Assembly: GCA_024743215.1 (NCBI GenBank)
Contig: JANSWZ010000009.1
Coordinates: 142,679 to 206,678 of the forward strand
Reading direction: 5' to 3'
Source: Alphaproteobacteria bacterium
Lineage (GTDB): Bacteria > Pseudomonadota > Alphaproteobacteria > Rhizobiales > GCA-2746425
DNA: 64,000 nucleotides
The translations under genes and the position numbers were made by a program. The notes beneath the pieces were generated by a model. It was not told where the DNA came from and ran no database searches. It saw only the letters and a program-made list of their open reading frames with translations. Of the stretch, positions 19,137-28,708 are shown in pieces. Within the stretch, counting starts at the first letter, position 1. Each line of letters begins with the position of its first letter.

Positions 19137-20105
19137 ATGAGGTCATTCCTACACAGACCCGAAACAGGCGCCGCTGCAGCGTTCCTTCTGACCTATCTGT
19201 TCTTTGCCATTTTTACGGCAGATGCAGGCTTTGTGTCGGTGAACGGAACAGCGGGCTGGCTCAATCTGGCATCGGAGCTTGGCATCATCGCCATTCCGAT
19301 CGGGCTGCTGATGATCTCCGGCGAGTTTGATCTTTCAATCGGGTCAACGGTGGGGGCCGCCTCCATGATTGTCGCCATAGGAACAAATCAATTCGGCATG
19401 CCGATCTGGCCCATGATTTTCATAGCGCTCATCGCTGGCATGATCATTGGTCTGTGCAACGGGCTGGCCGTCGTCAAAACCAATCTGCCGTCGTTCATTG
19501 TCACGCTGGCAACAAACTTCATCGTCATTGGCGCAACCATGGGCTTCTCGCGCCTCATTGCAAATGTCACCTCAGGTTCCATCATTGTGTCCGACAGTTC
19601 AAAATTCGTATTTGCAGCGCGCTGGGGGCAGGCAAACATTTCAATCGCCTGGTGGATTCTGGCCGCCCTGCTTGGCTTCTGGGTCCTGTCGCGCACGGTC
19701 TTTGGCAATTGGATTTATGCCACAGGCGGTAATCTGCAGGCCGCGCGCGGAGCAGGCGTTCCGGTCGAACGGGTCAAGATTATCCTCTTCATTGCCACCG
19801 GTTTTGCCGCGGCCTTTGTCGGCGTTCTGCAAGGCATTCAATGGAATTCAGGCAATTCCACCTATGGCATGGGCTATGTATTTCAAGCCCCCATCGTGGT
19901 GGTGATTGGCGGAATTCTGTTGACCGGAGGCTATGGCAGCGTGCTGGGGGTGGTCATCGGAACAGCCTTGTTCGGTGTCATTTCCACCGGAATTTTCTAC
20001 ACCGGCTGGAACACGGACTGGATACAATTATTTCTGGGTGCCTTGCTGGGTGCAGCGGTTCTTGCCAACAATTATGTGCGCCGTCTTGCACTCACATCGC
20101 GATAG
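19137..20105 (+). CDS. Sugar ABC importer permease (RbsC type)
   Basis: The 322-residue membrane protein has about ten hydrophobic segments. It carries the family motif GEFDLSIGSTVG near the N-terminal third and the cytoplasmic GNLQAARGAGVPVERVK loop that contacts the ATPase. It belongs to the BPD_transp_2 (ribose/branched-chain) class, which normally acts as a homodimer. It lies 94 bp after the binding-protein gene, behind a hairpin, and 11 bp before the ATPase gene. Start at ATG 19137 is supported by the following hydrophobic helix. Confidence 0.9.
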   Translation: MRSFLHRPETGAAAAFLLTYLFFAIFTADAGFVSVNGTAGWLNLASELGIIAIPIGLLMISGEFDLSIGSTVGAASMIVAIGTNQFGMPIWPMIFIALIAGMIIGLCNGLAVVKTNLPSFIVTLATNFIVIGATMGFSRLIANVTSGSIIVSDSSKFVFAARWGQANISIAWWILAALLGFWVLSRTVFGNWIYATGGNLQAARGAGVPVERVKIILFIATGFAAAFVGVLQGIQWNSGNSTYGMGYVFQAPIVVVIGGILLTGGYGSVLGVVIGTALFGVISTGIFYTGWNTDWIQLFLGALLGAAVLANNYVRRLALTSR

Positions 20106-20116
20106 GAGGGAACATC

Positions 20117-20899
20117 ATGTCCAGCCCCCTTATGGAACTCATCAACGTCTCCAAATCCTTTGGCAGCACGCATGCCCTGAAAAACGTTTCCATGGCTGTT
20201 CAGCCGGGTAAAATCCTGTGTTTGCTGGGCGACAATGGGGCCGGTAAATCAACCCTTATCAAAATCCTGTCCGGCTATCACGGACCCACCAGTGGCACCT
20301 TGCGGTTTGAAGGGGCCGACACAAGCTTCTCCGGCCCACGCGAAGCACGTCAGAAAGGTGTGGCCACCGTACACCAGGATGTAGGCTCCATCCCTTTGAT
20401 GAGCGTCGGCAGAAACTTCTTTCTCGGCGCAGAGCCGACCACCGGCAACTGGCCCTTCAAGCGTATCGACACGTCAAAGGCCAACGAGATTGCCGTGGAG
20501 CAGATGGAACGTTTTGGCATCACGCGCGTAAAGGACGGCAATCAGCTGGTCGGCACCATGTCCGGCGGCGAGCGACAGGTTCTGGCCATCGGCCGGGCCA
20601 TGTATTTCGGCGCAAAAATGCTGATCCTCGATGAGCCCACATCAGCCCTTGGCGTCAAGGAAGCAGCCTTCGTTCTGAAGATGATGCGCATTGCCCGCGA
20701 GAATGGCGCGGGCATTGTCTTCATCACCCATAATGCTCGCCACGCCATGGCCGTGGGCGACAGTTTCTGCGTGCTCATTCAAGGCGAAGTCGCGGCCCAG
20801 TTCGACCGCGGCGAAAAAACCCGCGAAGAGGTGCTGAACCTGATGGCTGGCGGCGAAGACATGGCAGCGTTGGAAGAGGATCTGGAGCAGGTGGATTGA
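20117..20899 (+). CDS. Sugar ABC importer ATP-binding protein, single domain
   Basis: From ATG 20117, preceded by TAGGAGGG, the protein has 260 residues: Walker A GDNGAGKST, Q-loop VHQDVG, signature MSGGERQVLAIGRAM, Walker B LILDEPTSAL and H-loop ITHNARHAM. Ribose-type importers usually have a fused double ATPase of about 500 residues; this is the short single-domain form, as in FrcA-type fructose importers of rhizobia. It acts with the RbsC-like permease directly upstream. The longer frame from 19841 overlaps the permease gene and is not used. Confidence 0.9.
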   Translation: MSSPLMELINVSKSFGSTHALKNVSMAVQPGKILCLLGDNGAGKSTLIKILSGYHGPTSGTLRFEGADTSFSGPREARQKGVATVHQDVGSIPLMSVGRNFFLGAEPTTGNWPFKRIDTSKANEIAVEQMERFGITRVKDGNQLVGTMSGGERQVLAIGRAMYFGAKMLILDEPTSALGVKEAAFVLKMMRIARENGAGIVFITHNARHAMAVGDSFCVLIQGEVAAQFDRGEKTREEVLNLMAGGEDMAALEEDLEQVD

Positions 20900-20977
20900 A
20901 GTTCAAAAAACCGGCACCACACTGGCAGACCTGTTACTTTGAAAAGCGTATTTGTCATTCACGAGCAGGCTGGTGCC

Positions 20978-21646
20978 ATGAAAAGTCTCAAAAGCCTTGA
21001 AACGCTGGGACGTGTGCGTCTCTCAAAACACTTCTTCATGCGGGATTTCCTTTATTCGGAAATCGGCAATTTTCATGCAATTCCAAACATGCCTGATGAT
21101 GTGGATTTGGCGGTGTCCGCAGGCGAGCGGCTTTGCCAGGAATTGCTCGACCCGCTGTTTGAAACTTTTGGCAATGTGATCATCCGGTCAGCCTTCCGGT
21201 CTTGCGCAGTGAACGGCTTTGGCAATGCCAACAATCTGAACTGTGCATCCAACGAAGCAAATTTTGCCGCTCATATCTGGGACAGGCGCGACACGGATGG
21301 CAATATGGGTGCCTCAACCAGCATTGTCGTGCCCTGGTTTGCAGATCAGTTTGAACAGGGTCGCAACTGGCAGGACCTTGCCTGGTGGGTCCATGATCAT
21401 CTGCCCTATTCCTATATGTGCTTCTTTCCTGTGCGTGCAGCGTTCAATCTGGGCTGGCGCGAAAACCCCAAACGGGAAATTTCATCCTATGCCAAGCCAA
21501 AGGGTAAATTACTGAAGGGTGGTCAAGAGCCGGAGGAATCACTGGAAGAACGGCAAGCGAGCTATCAGGATTTCCCGGCTTTCAGGGGAATTCATTATCC
21601 GCCAACACCCGCGCGCTGGGCGCAGAAAGACGAGACTTCAAGTTAA
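20978..21646 (+). CDS. Conserved hypothetical protein, possibly M15-peptidase-like
   Basis: The protein has 222 residues from ATG 20978. It starts with RVRLSKHFFMRDFLYSE, and its middle (IIRSAFRSCAVNGFGN, then AAHIWDRRDTDGNMGAS) resembles the RS...H..WD layout of M15-type DD-carboxypeptidase folds, but I cannot trace all zinc ligands. A peptidase call is therefore tentative. No signal peptide. It follows the sugar ATPase by 78 bp and faces the GNAT gene across 44 bp, so it may be the last gene of that operon without being functionally tied to it. Confidence 0.6.
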   Translation: MKSLKSLETLGRVRLSKHFFMRDFLYSEIGNFHAIPNMPDDVDLAVSAGERLCQELLDPLFETFGNVIIRSAFRSCAVNGFGNANNLNCASNEANFAAHIWDRRDTDGNMGASTSIVVPWFADQFEQGRNWQDLAWWVHDHLPYSYMCFFPVRAAFNLGWRENPKREISSYAKPKGKLLKGGQEPEESLEERQASYQDFPAFRGIHYPPTPARWAQKDETSS

Positions 21647-21690
21647 ATCATACGCCAAAGGCCTTTCCGGCCAACCGCTGCACTCAGTGC

Positions 21691-22149
21691 CTAAAGAAGC
21701 TTGCTCATCTCGGTTGTCGGCTGCCATCCTGCCTGCTCGTAAAGCGAGCGACCGGCAGATGTGGTGTGCAGGATCGCGTATTTTAGACCGCGTCTTTCAA
21801 ACTCCTGGTCGGTCCGGTCCAGAAGCATTTGTGCAATGCCTTGCTTGCGATAGGGCGGCTCAACAAACATGTTCAGCACATAACCGCGACGACCATCATC
21901 CTGATGTGACGGGTGGGGAGGCCAGTCCAGTTCCATCAGGCCGATACCCGCAATCGCATTCGGGCGTTCTTCGACCATAAATCCGAAATAGCGCCCGTCC
22001 GCCAGACGTGGTTCCAGCCATAGCCGAAATGCTCTGTCCATTTCGGCCAGGTCAGAGGGCGCACGTCTGCCTCCATCAGTGAACATGGCAACCCGGTGGC
22101 GGCAAATCAGGTCAAGATCACTTGGCAAAAGGGTGCGGGTAGCCAGCAT
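21691..22149 (-). CDS. GNAT-family N-acetyltransferase
   Basis: The 152-residue GNAT fold is clear: N-terminal LLPSDLDLICRHRVAMF, strand FMVEERPNAIAGIGLME, acetyl-CoA-binding motif A as YVLNMFVEPPYRKQGIAQML, and motif B KYAILHTTSAGRSLYEQAGW. It transfers an acetyl group from acetyl-CoA to an amine; the acceptor is unknown. It stands alone, 78 bp downstream of the RbsD/FucU gene on the same strand. Confidence 0.88.
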   Translation of the reverse strand: MLATRTLLPSDLDLICRHRVAMFTDGGRRAPSDLAEMDRAFRLWLEPRLADGRYFGFMVEERPNAIAGIGLMELDWPPHPSHQDDGRRGYVLNMFVEPPYRKQGIAQMLLDRTDQEFERRGLKYAILHTTSAGRSLYEQAGWQPTTEMSKLL

Positions 22150-22227
22150 CGTACTTATCCCGTTGTGGTGACTGTTCTACGGTGCCTTAACATATGTCGA
22201 GTGCGGTTTGGAGAGCCAGTCAGCCCT

Positions 22228-22665
22228 CTAAATGATGATACCCTTGCGGAGAACCAGATTGCCGTAAGGTCGTGTTTCGAGCGTATGGATGATGACAAAT
22301 GACTTCTTGGTTATCTCATAAAAGGCATAGCGTTCAACAAGGCTGATTTTGCTGCCTTCGGCTTCAACCAGTGGAGCGCATTCCTGCATGCAAGGTGGCA
22401 CTTCGTCCGGCGCACCAACGACCTGCATGCCCTGAACCGGCGGAATCTCAGGATCAAAAGTGTCGATGGGAAAGACGGAAAGAATACTTGCAAGCGCAGT
22501 TGTCAGATCAACCGCCAGGGGCAGAGCTTCACCTGTAACCGTATCAGCAGCCACAGAAGTTGCCGGGAAATTTGAATCGCAGATGGTCACTGTATCGCCA
22601 TGCCCCATCGAGGCCAGCGCATAAAGGATATCTGGATTGAGCAGAGGATCGATATTTTTCAGCAT
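22228..22665 (-). CDS. RbsD/FucU-family sugar mutarotase
   Basis: A protein of 145 residues beginning MLKNIDPLLNPDILYALASM GHGD, with the RbsD/FucU catalytic His in MGHGD and the C-terminal KSFVIIHTLETRPYGNLVLRKG that ends with the conserved Tyr-Gly-Asn. Length and ending favour the FucU (fucose mutarotase) branch over ribose pyranase. It interconverts sugar anomers after uptake. AAAGGA precedes the ATG. It lies 39 bp after the SDR gene on the same strand, so the pair is probably one operon for oxidising a fucose-like sugar. Confidence 0.88.
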   Translation of the reverse strand: MLKNIDPLLNPDILYALASMGHGDTVTICDSNFPATSVAADTVTGEALPLAVDLTTALASILSVFPIDTFDPEIPPVQGMQVVGAPDEVPPCMQECAPLVEAEGSKISLVERYAFYEITKKSFVIIHTLETRPYGNLVLRKGIII

Positions 22666-22704
22666 GTGTGTATCCTTTAAAAATTGGCCGCAATGTGCAG
22701 ATGG

Positions 22705-23536
<832 letters not shown>

Positions 23537-23567
23537 TAATATTTTAGGTCAACAGCCTTCCGGTTTT

Positions 23568-24866
23568 CTAACCAAGAGAAGGCAGATAGAGCGTAATGGC
23601 AGGCACAAAGATCAGAAGCGCCAGCCGCACTGTATCAGCAATGATAAAGGGGATAATCCCTCGCATGACAGTGGCCGAGGAGAGATCGCGGGAAACGCCC
23701 TGCATGACAAACAGATTCATGCCCACAGGCGGTGTAATCAGACCAAGCTCAGCAACGGTTACCACCAGAATGCCAAACCAGATCGGGTCAAACCCGAGCG
23801 CGGATATCAAAGGGAACACAAAGGGAATGGTCAGCATGATCATGGACATGGAATCCATGAAGCAGCCCAGCACCAGATAGAACAGAATGATCATCAGCAA
23901 AATGCCGAAGGCTGGCAGGCCACTGGCTTCCACTGAGGCAATCAGATATTGCGGCAGTCCGGTTGTCTCGATGAAGAAATTGAACAGCGCCGCGCCGATA
24001 ATGATGAAGAAGATCATGCCGGTCAGCTCAACAGTTTCCTGCATGGCGGAGGCAAGGGAGGAGCGGTTCAAAGACCGTCGCGCAACCGCCAGCAAAACAG
24101 CGCCTGCCGCACCCACAGCTGCCGCCTCTGTTGGCGAGAACACACCAGCCTGAATGCCGCCAATGACAACGGCAAACATGGCTGCAACCGGCCAGGCCTT
24201 GCGAACGGCTTTCCAGCGAGACGTGGCAGTCGCTGGCGGCAGGGTGCCGATAAGACTGGGGTTGAGCTTGACTGATAGAATGACGCTGAGCGCATAAAGC
24301 GCTGTGGCCAGAAGACCGGGCAATATGGCTGCTGAAAACAGCTTGCCGATCGACTGCTCCGTCAACAATCCATAAATGATCAAGAGAATGCTTGGCGGAA
24401 TCATTACCCCAAGCGTTCCGCCGGCCGCAATGCTGGCAGAGGAAAGGCGGTCATCATAACCCGCCTTGCGCATTTCCGGCAGCGCCACCCGGCCAATGGT
24501 GGCAACGGTTGCCAGTGACGAGCCGCAAATAGCGCCGAATCCTGCACAGGCGCAAATGGTGGCAATGGCAAGTCCGCCGCGAAAACGGCCCACAAGAGCA
24601 TTGGCTGCCTGAAACAGATCTGTCGACAGGCCACACCGTGACGAAAACACACCCATCATCAAAAACAGTGGAATGACGGACAGGGAATAGGGAAAAATCG
24701 CTTCAAACGGACCGGAGCCGATAATGAACAACGCGCCATACAGCCCATTGGTAAAGGCATAACCGGCAATACCCACAAAACCCAGCGACAGGGCCACGGG
24801 CACTCCCAGTGCAATCAGAGCCAGCGAGAGAAGAAAGCCGAGAAGGCCAATGATTGGATCACTCAT
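23568..24866 (-). CDS. dctM: TRAP transporter large permease (DctM type)
   Basis: The protein has 432 residues from the ATG at 24866 and about twelve membrane segments. Family markers include GVPVALSLGFVGIAG near the start, GSSLATVATIGRVALPEMRKAGYD, and VGMNLFVMQGV near the end. It is the channel subunit of a TRAP importer for an organic acid or similar solute, driven by the sodium or proton gradient. The start overlaps the DctQ stop by eight bases (ATGAGTGA), indicating coupling. It is the last gene of the operon that starts at 30337. Confidence 0.92.
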   Translation of the reverse strand: MSDPIIGLLGFLLSLALIALGVPVALSLGFVGIAGYAFTNGLYGALFIIGSGPFEAIFPYSLSVIPLFLMMGVFSSRCGLSTDLFQAANALVGRFRGGLAIATICACAGFGAICGSSLATVATIGRVALPEMRKAGYDDRLSSASIAAGGTLGVMIPPSILLIIYGLLTEQSIGKLFSAAILPGLLATALYALSVILSVKLNPSLIGTLPPATATSRWKAVRKAWPVAAMFAVVIGGIQAGVFSPTEAAAVGAAGAVLLAVARRSLNRSSLASAMQETVELTGMIFFIIIGAALFNFFIETTGLPQYLIASVEASGLPAFGILLMIILFYLVLGCFMDSMSMIMLTIPFVFPLISALGFDPIWFGILVVTVAELGLITPPVGMNLFVMQGVSRDLSSATVMRGIIPFIIADTVRLALLIFVPAITLYLPSLG

Positions 24867-25428
24867 CACGGCGCACAATTTCTGTCGGGTGGTCTGGCCG
24901 AATAGCCTGAATCAGACCCAGAACACAGGCCAGCAACGACACGGCAAAGCCAATGATAAGGGGAGCCCAATACCAGGTGTAGGGAATGCTTAGTGTTGCT
25001 GATGTGGTGGTGAAATCCAGTTGCCCTCGCATTTCACCCCAGGCAGTCCACAAGCACAGACCGCACACAGTGCCGCCAAGGAGGGCTGACAGCGCAGCAG
25101 ACAAGCGACGCCCCTTGCGGGACATCAGATTGAAAATCAGATCGATGCGGATATGGGCGTTCAGAAAGAAAGCGGCCGCAATGGCAAGCGGCACAGCGCT
25201 CATCATGGCAAGTTGAGTGAGGTCGACCAGACCAAACAGGCCCCATTTGGGGCGTTGGCCAGACAGCATTTCAGCAATCGAGGCGGCCAGACGCACGAGA
25301 ATATCCCCCACTGTCATCACCATGGAGATGGAGATGGCAGTGAAGGACAGAAAGATGATCAGCTTTGTGAACACGCGCCCGGCAGGATTTCCATCCAGCG
25401 CGCGCGTGTCAGCTATGGGTTCAAACAC
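24859..25428 (-). CDS. dctQ: TRAP transporter small permease (DctQ type)
   Basis: This 189-residue protein has four predicted membrane segments and the family pattern of a conserved acidic residue in a central helix and AHIRIDLIFN after the second or third segment. It partners the large permease, whose start overlaps its stop. A glycine-rich first helix with VMTVGDILVRL is visible. It is slightly longer at the N-terminus than many DctQ proteins (about 165). Confidence 0.88.
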   Translation of the reverse strand: MFEPIADTRALDGNPAGRVFTKLIIFLSFTAISISMVMTVGDILVRLAASIAEMLSGQRPKWGLFGLVDLTQLAMMSAVPLAIAAAFFLNAHIRIDLIFNLMSRKGRRLSAALSALLGGTVCGLCLWTAWGEMRGQLDFTTTSATLSIPYTWYWAPLIIGFAVSLLACVLGLIQAIRPDHPTEIVRRDE

Positions 25429-25451
25429 AGATACTGAGGTCCGCTGTGTCT

Positions 25452-26486
25452 TTATTGCGCATCTGCAAAGGCTTTCAGCTTGTCATAGATCGCTTGCGCA
25501 TCATCGATGCCCTTGCTTTCCAGATCAGCAATGAATGCGGTGACCATAGGCTCCAGAGTGGCAGCCCATTTGGCGCGTTCTTCATCAGATAAGACAGTGA
25601 TATCATGGCCTTCAGCAACAACGCGGTCATAACCTGCCTTGTCCCAGGCATTCCACCAGTCACCGAATTTGGCAATCAGCGCCTCACCGGATTGCCCATC
25701 AACACAGGCTTTGACCTTGTCTGACAGCCCGTCATAAGTGCGTTGGTTCATACCGAACCAAAATGTGGTGACATATGCCTTGGCATCCAGATGATACTTC
25801 ATCACTTCAGCCAGATTGAATGAGGCCATTGTATCCCATGTGAAGACGGCACCATCGATCACACCTTTTTCGGCATTTTCATAAACCGCGCCAGGTGGCA
25901 GGCCAACCGGATTGCCGCCAAGAGCGGAAATCATGGCCGAGGCCGCCGCCGTTGGAAAGCGCAAGCGCAGTCCCTGCAGATCGTCGGTGGTTGTCACCTG
26001 CTTTTCTGTGGTGTGGACCTGGCCCGGATTATGGGCATGGATCGCCAGAATTTTGACATCTGGAAACTCCGTTTCCAGATGCTCTGGAAAGACCGACCAG
26101 ATCGCTCGTGTTGCCTGGTCAGCATTGTCAAAAATAAACGGCAGTTCCGCAATTCGGGTACGTTCAAAACGCCCGCCTGGAATGCCGCTCAGGCCTTGAG
26201 CAATATCCACAGCGCCGGCACGCACGGCATCATAGATCTTGCCGGGGTTACCCAATTGCGTTCCGCCGGGGAAGATCGTGACTTTTACCTCGCCTTCGCT
26301 GCAGGATTCCAGATCCCGCGCCCATGGCTCCATGAAATCTGAATGCATGCCATTGGCCGTTGGCAGAAAATGCGCAAGCTTCAGTTCCACAGTTTGCGCT
26401 GTTGCCGGCCCGCTGAGGGCCATCAAGGCGGCCAGCGCTCCAGTGAGCGCCGTTGGAACCGCATGTCTCAAGAGTGTTTTCTTCAT
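25452..26486 (-). CDS. dctP: TRAP transporter substrate-binding protein (DctP type)
   Basis: A signal peptide (cleavage near TAQT, residue 31) and the DctP fold make up 344 residues: LKLAHFLPTANGMHSDFMEP, VEVKVTIFPGGTQLG-like segment, LRLRFPTAAASAMISALGG with the conserved Arg that binds the substrate carboxylate, and GAVFTWDTMASFNLAE. The carboxylate-binding Arg implies an organic acid ligand. GGAGGAG precedes the ATG. It follows the cupin gene by 92 bp and precedes dctQ by 23 bp. Confidence 0.9.
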   Translation of the reverse strand: MKKTLLRHAVPTALTGALAALMALSGPATAQTVELKLAHFLPTANGMHSDFMEPWARDLESCSEGEVKVTIFPGGTQLGNPGKIYDAVRAGAVDIAQGLSGIPGGRFERTRIAELPFIFDNADQATRAIWSVFPEHLETEFPDVKILAIHAHNPGQVHTTEKQVTTTDDLQGLRLRFPTAAASAMISALGGNPVGLPPGAVYENAEKGVIDGAVFTWDTMASFNLAEVMKYHLDAKAYVTTFWFGMNQRTYDGLSDKVKACVDGQSGEALIAKFGDWWNAWDKAGYDRVVAEGHDITVLSDEERAKWAATLEPMVTAFIADLESKGIDDAQAIYDKLKAFADAQ

Positions 26487-26578
26487 TTCAGTCTCCTCCG
26501 TTTGTAGTCTTCAATCTGTTCTCGGTTGATCCACGAAAACGGAATCACCACAGATTTTTCAGTCTCGGCCAATCTTGG

Positions 26579-26914
26579 TCAGTTTGGGGATATCACCAGC
26601 ATCTGGACCACATGATTGGTCTTGTTCTCGATTGAGCGTTCCAGATTGGGCGGCAGGTAACAGGAATCATATTTTCCCAGCACCGTGTCACCCTCAGCCG
26701 TGGTCACCGTAATTTCCCCTTCCAAAACCACATAAACCTTGGCCGTAGGTGCAGATCCCTGTTCAGCACCGCCGCCTGGCAGAAAGGTTGAAAATCCGAC
26801 CCAATAATTTTCCAGATCAGAAACACCCTGTCCCTGCAGACGCATGGCCGACATGCCGAAATGCTTCTTGGCATCATAGGGTTTGGCCGTATCGAACCGT
26901 GTGACCTGCAACAT
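26579..26914 (-). CDS. Small cupin-domain protein
   Basis: The protein is a single cupin barrel of 111 residues. The second half shows VYVVLEGEITVTTAEGDTVL with the first cupin motif; the usual first-motif histidine pair (HxH) is not seen, so metal binding is uncertain. The beginning, FDTAKPYDAKKHFGMSAMRL, matches cupins found beside hydroxyacyl-CoA dehydrogenase and cyclase genes. It may be an isomerase, ligand sensor or decarboxylase of the pathway encoded by this operon. Role not readable. Confidence 0.8.
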   Translation of the reverse strand: MLQVTRFDTAKPYDAKKHFGMSAMRLQGQGVSDLENYWVGFSTFLPGGGAEQGSAPTAKVYVVLEGEITVTTAEGDTVLGKYDSCYLPPNLERSIENKTNHVVQMLVISPN

Positions 26915-26963
26915 GTTTTGTTCCTTGTTTTCTGAATGCGCGCCCGAAAAATCAGGTGATGCG

Positions 26964-27893
26964 TCAGTCCTCTTTTTTATGCGTCGCGTTTGTGTTGGCT
27001 TGTGCGACGAGAAAGTTGTTCAGCCGTTCACGCAAGCCATTGGCCTCGTCTTCTGTCCAGGTGCGAAAGCCTTCTCCGCTGGCCATGCCGATATGCCCGT
27101 CGGCAATCCGCTGCTCCAGATAGGGGTGCACAGTGTCGGTGCGGTCCAGATCGGGCATCAGCGTTTCATGGATGGCCTTTGTCAGCGGCAAGCCGACAAG
27201 ATCAGATTGTTCCAGAGGCCCCAGCACGGCCAGCCTTTTTCCAAAACCGTGCTTCACCACATCATCAACCGTCTCCGCATCGCAAATGCCATTGGCCACA
27301 AGCGCAATGGCTTCGCGTTTAAGCGCATGCTGAAGACGATTGCCGATGAAACCGGGAATATCCTTGCGCACATGCACGGCGCGATGACCTGCACCGAATA
27401 AAAGCGCCAAAGTCCACTTGATCGTTTTCAGACTGGTTTTCTCCGCCTGCACCACTTCCACAAGCTTGACCAGATGAGGCGGGTTCCAGAAATGGGTGCC
27501 GACAATGCGTTCAGGGTTGCTTGCCCTGGCTGCAATCTTGGTGATTGGCAGAGCTGATGTATTCGATGCAATAATGGAACTGGGCTCAACCACCGCTTCC
27601 AGTTCGGCAACAATGAACTGCTTGATTTCCAGATTTTCCGCAGCCGCTTCAATCACAAAATCCGCGCCTGTTGCCGCTTCTGCCAGATTGCCGTGCGCGG
27701 TAATGCGATCATTGATTGCGGGATCCACGCGCAGCAGATCACACAATTTGGCAAGACGACCGGGAAGGCTCTCAAGCGCTTCCGCTGAGCGATCAAATAC
27801 TTTGACCGGATGGCCAGCTGCCGCCAAGACATGGGCAATGCCATGGCCCATCAGCCCGGCACCGATAATGGTAATGTTGGAGGTCTTTGTCAT
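26964..27893 (-). CDS. 3-hydroxyacyl-CoA dehydrogenase-family protein
   Basis: From ATG 27893 the protein has 309 residues: Rossmann motif IGAGLMGHGIAHVLAAAGH, SNTSALPI, GTHFWNPPHLVKLVEVV and the C-terminal helical domain with FIGNRLQHALKREAI. Its length fits single-function members such as L-gulonate (lambda-crystallin type) or L-carnitine dehydrogenases as well as hydroxybutyryl-CoA dehydrogenase. No thiolase or CoA ligase is near, so a free hydroxy acid could be the substrate. It lies four bases after the SDR gene in the TRAP operon. Confidence 0.87.
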   Translation of the reverse strand: MTKTSNITIIGAGLMGHGIAHVLAAAGHPVKVFDRSAEALESLPGRLAKLCDLLRVDPAINDRITAHGNLAEAATGADFVIEAAAENLEIKQFIVAELEAVVEPSSIIASNTSALPITKIAARASNPERIVGTHFWNPPHLVKLVEVVQAEKTSLKTIKWTLALLFGAGHRAVHVRKDIPGFIGNRLQHALKREAIALVANGICDAETVDDVVKHGFGKRLAVLGPLEQSDLVGLPLTKAIHETLMPDLDRTDTVHPYLEQRIADGHIGMASGEGFRTWTEDEANGLRERLNNFLVAQANTNATHKKED

Positions 27894-27897
27894 GGCT

Positions 27898-28707
27898 CTA
27901 TCCCGCCGTGAAACCACCGTCCACATACATGATCTGGCCGGTACAGAAATCGGAGGCAGGCGAGAGCAGATACAGCGCCATACCCATCAGATCTTCCGCT
28001 TCACCCAACCGGCCAAGTGGAATACGGGCCAGTGAACGTTTGCGTGTTGCCTGTCCCACCGGGTCATCGCTCCACATCCACGCAGTCAGTTTGGAGCGGA
28101 AGACGGTTGGTGCAATGGAATTGACTGTGATTCCGTATTGGCCCCATTCAGTGGCCAGCACGCGGGTCAGCGCATCCGATCCACCCTTGGACGTGCAATA
28201 GGCGGTGTAACCGGAGACATTGCCATGGCGTCCGCGAACGGACGACATCATCAGCATCTTGCCTTTGATCTCGTTCTCAATCCAGTAACTGCCGACTGCC
28301 TTGGCCATAAACCAGGCGCCGCGCACATTGGCATCCATGACGGCCTGCCAGTCTTCATAATCCATATCCTGGATAAAACCGGCCTTGTTGTAGCCCGAGG
28401 CAATCACCAACTGGTCAATGCGGCCATAGGTTTCCAGAGCGAATTCACGAATGGCTTCAGCGTCTTCAAGTGAATTGGGACGACGTTTGATCGTGACGGC
28501 TTGGCCGCCAACATCTTTCACTTCAGCCAGCACGTCTGCCAGTTCAGCTTCAGAGCCGGACACCAGCACAAGCTTGGTGCCCAGTGAGCCAAGGGTGAGA
28601 GCACAGGCGCGGCCAAAGGCGCCGGATGCACCTGTGATGATCGCAACCTTGTCTTTCACTTCAAACATGGAAAGCGGGTCACGCAGTGTCGGGGTGATCT
28701 CGCTCAT
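27898..28707 (-). CDS. Short-chain dehydrogenase/reductase
   Basis: A 269-residue SDR from ATG 28707 with cofactor motif ITGASGAFGRA, catalytic Ser in MSSVRGRHG and YTAYCTSKGG (YxxxK). The usual NNAG is replaced by VIASGYNKAG, an uncommon variant. C-terminal IMYVDGGFTAG is standard. One base separates it from the cyclase gene upstream and four bases from the next gene, so translation is coupled. It probably oxidises or reduces a pathway intermediate; the partner enzymes are the cyclase-family hydrolases. Confidence 0.88.
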   Translation of the reverse strand: MSEITPTLRDPLSMFEVKDKVAIITGASGAFGRACALTLGSLGTKLVLVSGSEAELADVLAEVKDVGGQAVTIKRRPNSLEDAEAIREFALETYGRIDQLVIASGYNKAGFIQDMDYEDWQAVMDANVRGAWFMAKAVGSYWIENEIKGKMLMMSSVRGRHGNVSGYTAYCTSKGGSDALTRVLATEWGQYGITVNSIAPTVFRSKLTAWMWSDDPVGQATRKRSLARIPLGRLGEAEDLMGMALYLLSPASDFCTGQIMYVDGGFTAG

Positions 28708-28708
28708 A